Source: an uncultured Clostridia bacterium (lineage in GTDB: Bacteria; Bacillota; Clostridia; Oscillospirales; Oscillospiraceae). From it: a stretch of 6,766 nt of DNA. How positions within the stretch are numbered: the stretch's first letter is position 1; each line of letters opens with the position of its first letter. Positions 6,255 through 6,766 of the stretch are shown one piece after another. The DNA lies in the NCBI GenBank assembly GCA_945910975.1, contig CAMDZY010000096.1:1-6766 (forward strand). Reading direction: 5' to 3'. The position numbers and the translations under genes are program-made. A model generated the notes under the pieces. It was given only the letters and a program-made list of their open reading frames with translations, was not told the origin of the DNA and searched no databases.

Positions 6255-6446
6255 TCAATGATAATTTTTTGTTGCGTGATTTTGGGGGGGAGAACAAATA
6301 TGATAGGAAAGCGCATCAGCAGCGCTCCACATTGTCATGTATCCGCTGTTAGCCTTATAAGATTCGTTGATTATGATGGGAATACCTACGACCGCCACAA
6401 GCGGCGCCAGTACAAGCAGGAACTGTTTTTTCCACGACTTTTTCAT
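6255..6446 (-). pseudogene. Truncated small membrane protein (N-terminal fragment)
   Basis: A 63-residue frame starts at an ATG with AGGAGG 7 nt upstream (6454-6459), a textbook initiation site. A basic start (MKKSWKKQ) is followed by one hydrophobic segment at residues 9-27 (FLLVLAPLVAVVGIPIIIN), consistent with a signal anchor. From memory, clostridial membrane proteins continue this pattern (INE.YKANSGY.TMW.AADALSYYG...) with a second hydrophobic segment and a longer soluble part. Here the likeness stops at Y48 (6303-6305), and the remaining 15 residues (from HICSPPQN) look like read-through into foreign sequence. It is therefore probably a gene cut by the event that brought in the chaperone cassette. 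It could still be translated as a small one-pass peptide. The chaperone promoter lies 51-79 bp beyond its stop. Confidence 0.5.
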
Positions 6447-6544
6447 GGCAGTGCCTCCTGTTCCGATCTCTTTCTCTCGTCCCCCGCCGCAGGGGGTTGC
6501 AGGAATGTAGAAGAAACACATCTGCTTTTTCTGCGTTCCTGTGC

Positions 6545-6587
6545 CAAAAGGAAGTCTGTGCCGCATACCAGTGCAGGCTTCCTTTTG
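6545..6587 (+). terminator. 17-bp hairpin with A-rich 5' arm and T-rich 3' arm, possible terminator
   Basis: CAAAAGGAAG (6545-6554) pairs perfectly with CTTCCTTTTG (6578-6587). Inside, a U-G pair and CTGTGC / GTGCAG extend the stem to 17 pairs around a 9-nt loop (6562-6570). The three non-Watson-Crick positions are G-U wobbles when transcribed from the plus strand but C-A mismatches from the minus strand, which favours plus-strand RNA. The A...T arrangement resembles a rho-independent terminator, although the T-run is short and interrupted by GCA. Confidence 0.4.
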
Positions 6588-6620
6588 CATTTTCTGACCA
6601 GGCATATCAAGTTGCATTTT
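6585..6620. repeat. 9-bp direct repeat TTGCATTTT, 27-bp period
   Basis: TTGCATTTT occurs at 6585-6593 and again at 6612-6620, separated by 18 bp, directly beside the hairpin. It could be a pair of protein-binding sites or chance in an AT-rich stretch. Confidence 0.3.
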
Positions 6621-6659
6621 GCAGTTTGTATATGCACCTGCGAGGAAAATGAGGGATTT

Positions 6660-6679
6660 CAAAGGGAATATTCCCTTTG
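6660..6679. repeat. Perfect 20-bp palindrome
   Basis: CAAAGGGAATATTCCCTTTG reads the same on both strands with no spacer. Perfect 20-bp palindromes are rare by chance and often mark a dimeric regulator's operator or a cruciform/mobile-element site. No known consensus is recognised. It lies about 215 bp upstream of the small membrane-protein start. Confidence 0.6.
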
Positions 6680-6766
6680 GCGCTGGGTTTCCAATAGGGG
6701 CGCGCAGCATTCCTGTTGGCACACGATTTTGCTTGCAAAGTCTAGTGTGTTATACCTTTTGCGACC

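Larger units (their letters stand above)
6447..6766. other. 320-base leader region with no convincing gene but several symmetric elements
   Basis: No protein with recognisable features is found. Frames on both strands stay open: minus from 6722 into the small membrane protein, and plus from an ATG at 6300 to the right edge. Neither translation shows motifs, sensible domain composition or a family resemblance, and they are antisense to each other. The stretch holds a hairpin (6545-6587), a direct repeat (6585-6620) and a palindrome (6660-6679), so it is more likely a regulatory or structured-RNA region than coding DNA. Confidence 0.45.

Noticed and set aside
6447..6722. Upstream extension of the small membrane protein to an ATG at 6722
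   Set aside because: The ATG at 6446 has AGGAGG at ideal spacing and is followed by a normal membrane-anchor start. The extension has no ribosome site or domain-like sequence.
6300..6766. Plus-strand frame open from an ATG at 6300 to the right edge, with a G-run upstream
   Set aside because: It is antisense to the small membrane protein, whose start is well supported. Composition is implausible for a protein (scattered Cys, His and Arg with no pattern). Extending the window rightward could reopen the question.
6659..6766. 35-codon minus-strand frame entering from the right edge
   Set aside because: It is too short and without a recognisable motif. It stops at the edge of the palindrome and could be either a gene end or chance.

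Overview
This is a bacterial accessory region, probably from the Bacillota (a Clostridia-type gut or anaerobe genome is my best guess). The guess rests on very strong AGGAGG-type ribosome binding sites, a sigma-A-like promoter, mixed base composition, GTG starts, and truncated neighbours of kinds I associate with clostridial mobile elements. This is inference; no rRNA or marker gene is present.

The centre, about 393-6204, is one leftward (minus-strand) operon of four tightly packed genes. From promoter to 3' end these are: (1) a short GrpE-like nucleotide exchange factor, 5748-6113; (2) an 826-residue Hsp70 with an intact ATPase domain, an inserted beta-rich domain, a recognisable substrate-binding beta domain and a long helical C-terminal half, 3271-5751; (3) a single-domain AAA+ ATPase of the Cdc48/FtsH type with an unfamiliar N-terminal region of about 220 residues and no protease domain, 1839-3266; (4) a protein with a degenerate J-domain-like N-terminus lacking the HPD motif, followed by a helical middle and a long charged coiled coil, 393-1823. 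The genes overlap or nearly touch (4-nt overlap, then 4-nt gap, then 15-nt gap). One good extended -10 promoter lies ahead of the first gene (6176-6204). The set mirrors the canonical GrpE/DnaK/ClpB/DnaJ disaggregation team, but every part is divergent, so I read it as a self-contained specialised chaperone/unfoldase machine. Its client and biological role (stress, phage defence, or assembly of some complex) cannot be read from this window.

The cassette lies between two broken genes. On the left (1 to about 195) is the C-terminal piece of an MmeI-like DNA methyltransferase/restriction protein, cut off at its 5' side and frameshifted. On the right (6255-6446) is the N-terminal piece of a small membrane protein that loses family-like sequence after about residue 48. 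The hexamer GATAGG sits at both apparent junctions (190-195 and 6302-6307), which may be chance. The right-hand 320 bases (6447-6766) hold no convincing gene but contain a 17-bp hairpin, a 9-bp direct repeat and a perfect 20-bp palindrome.
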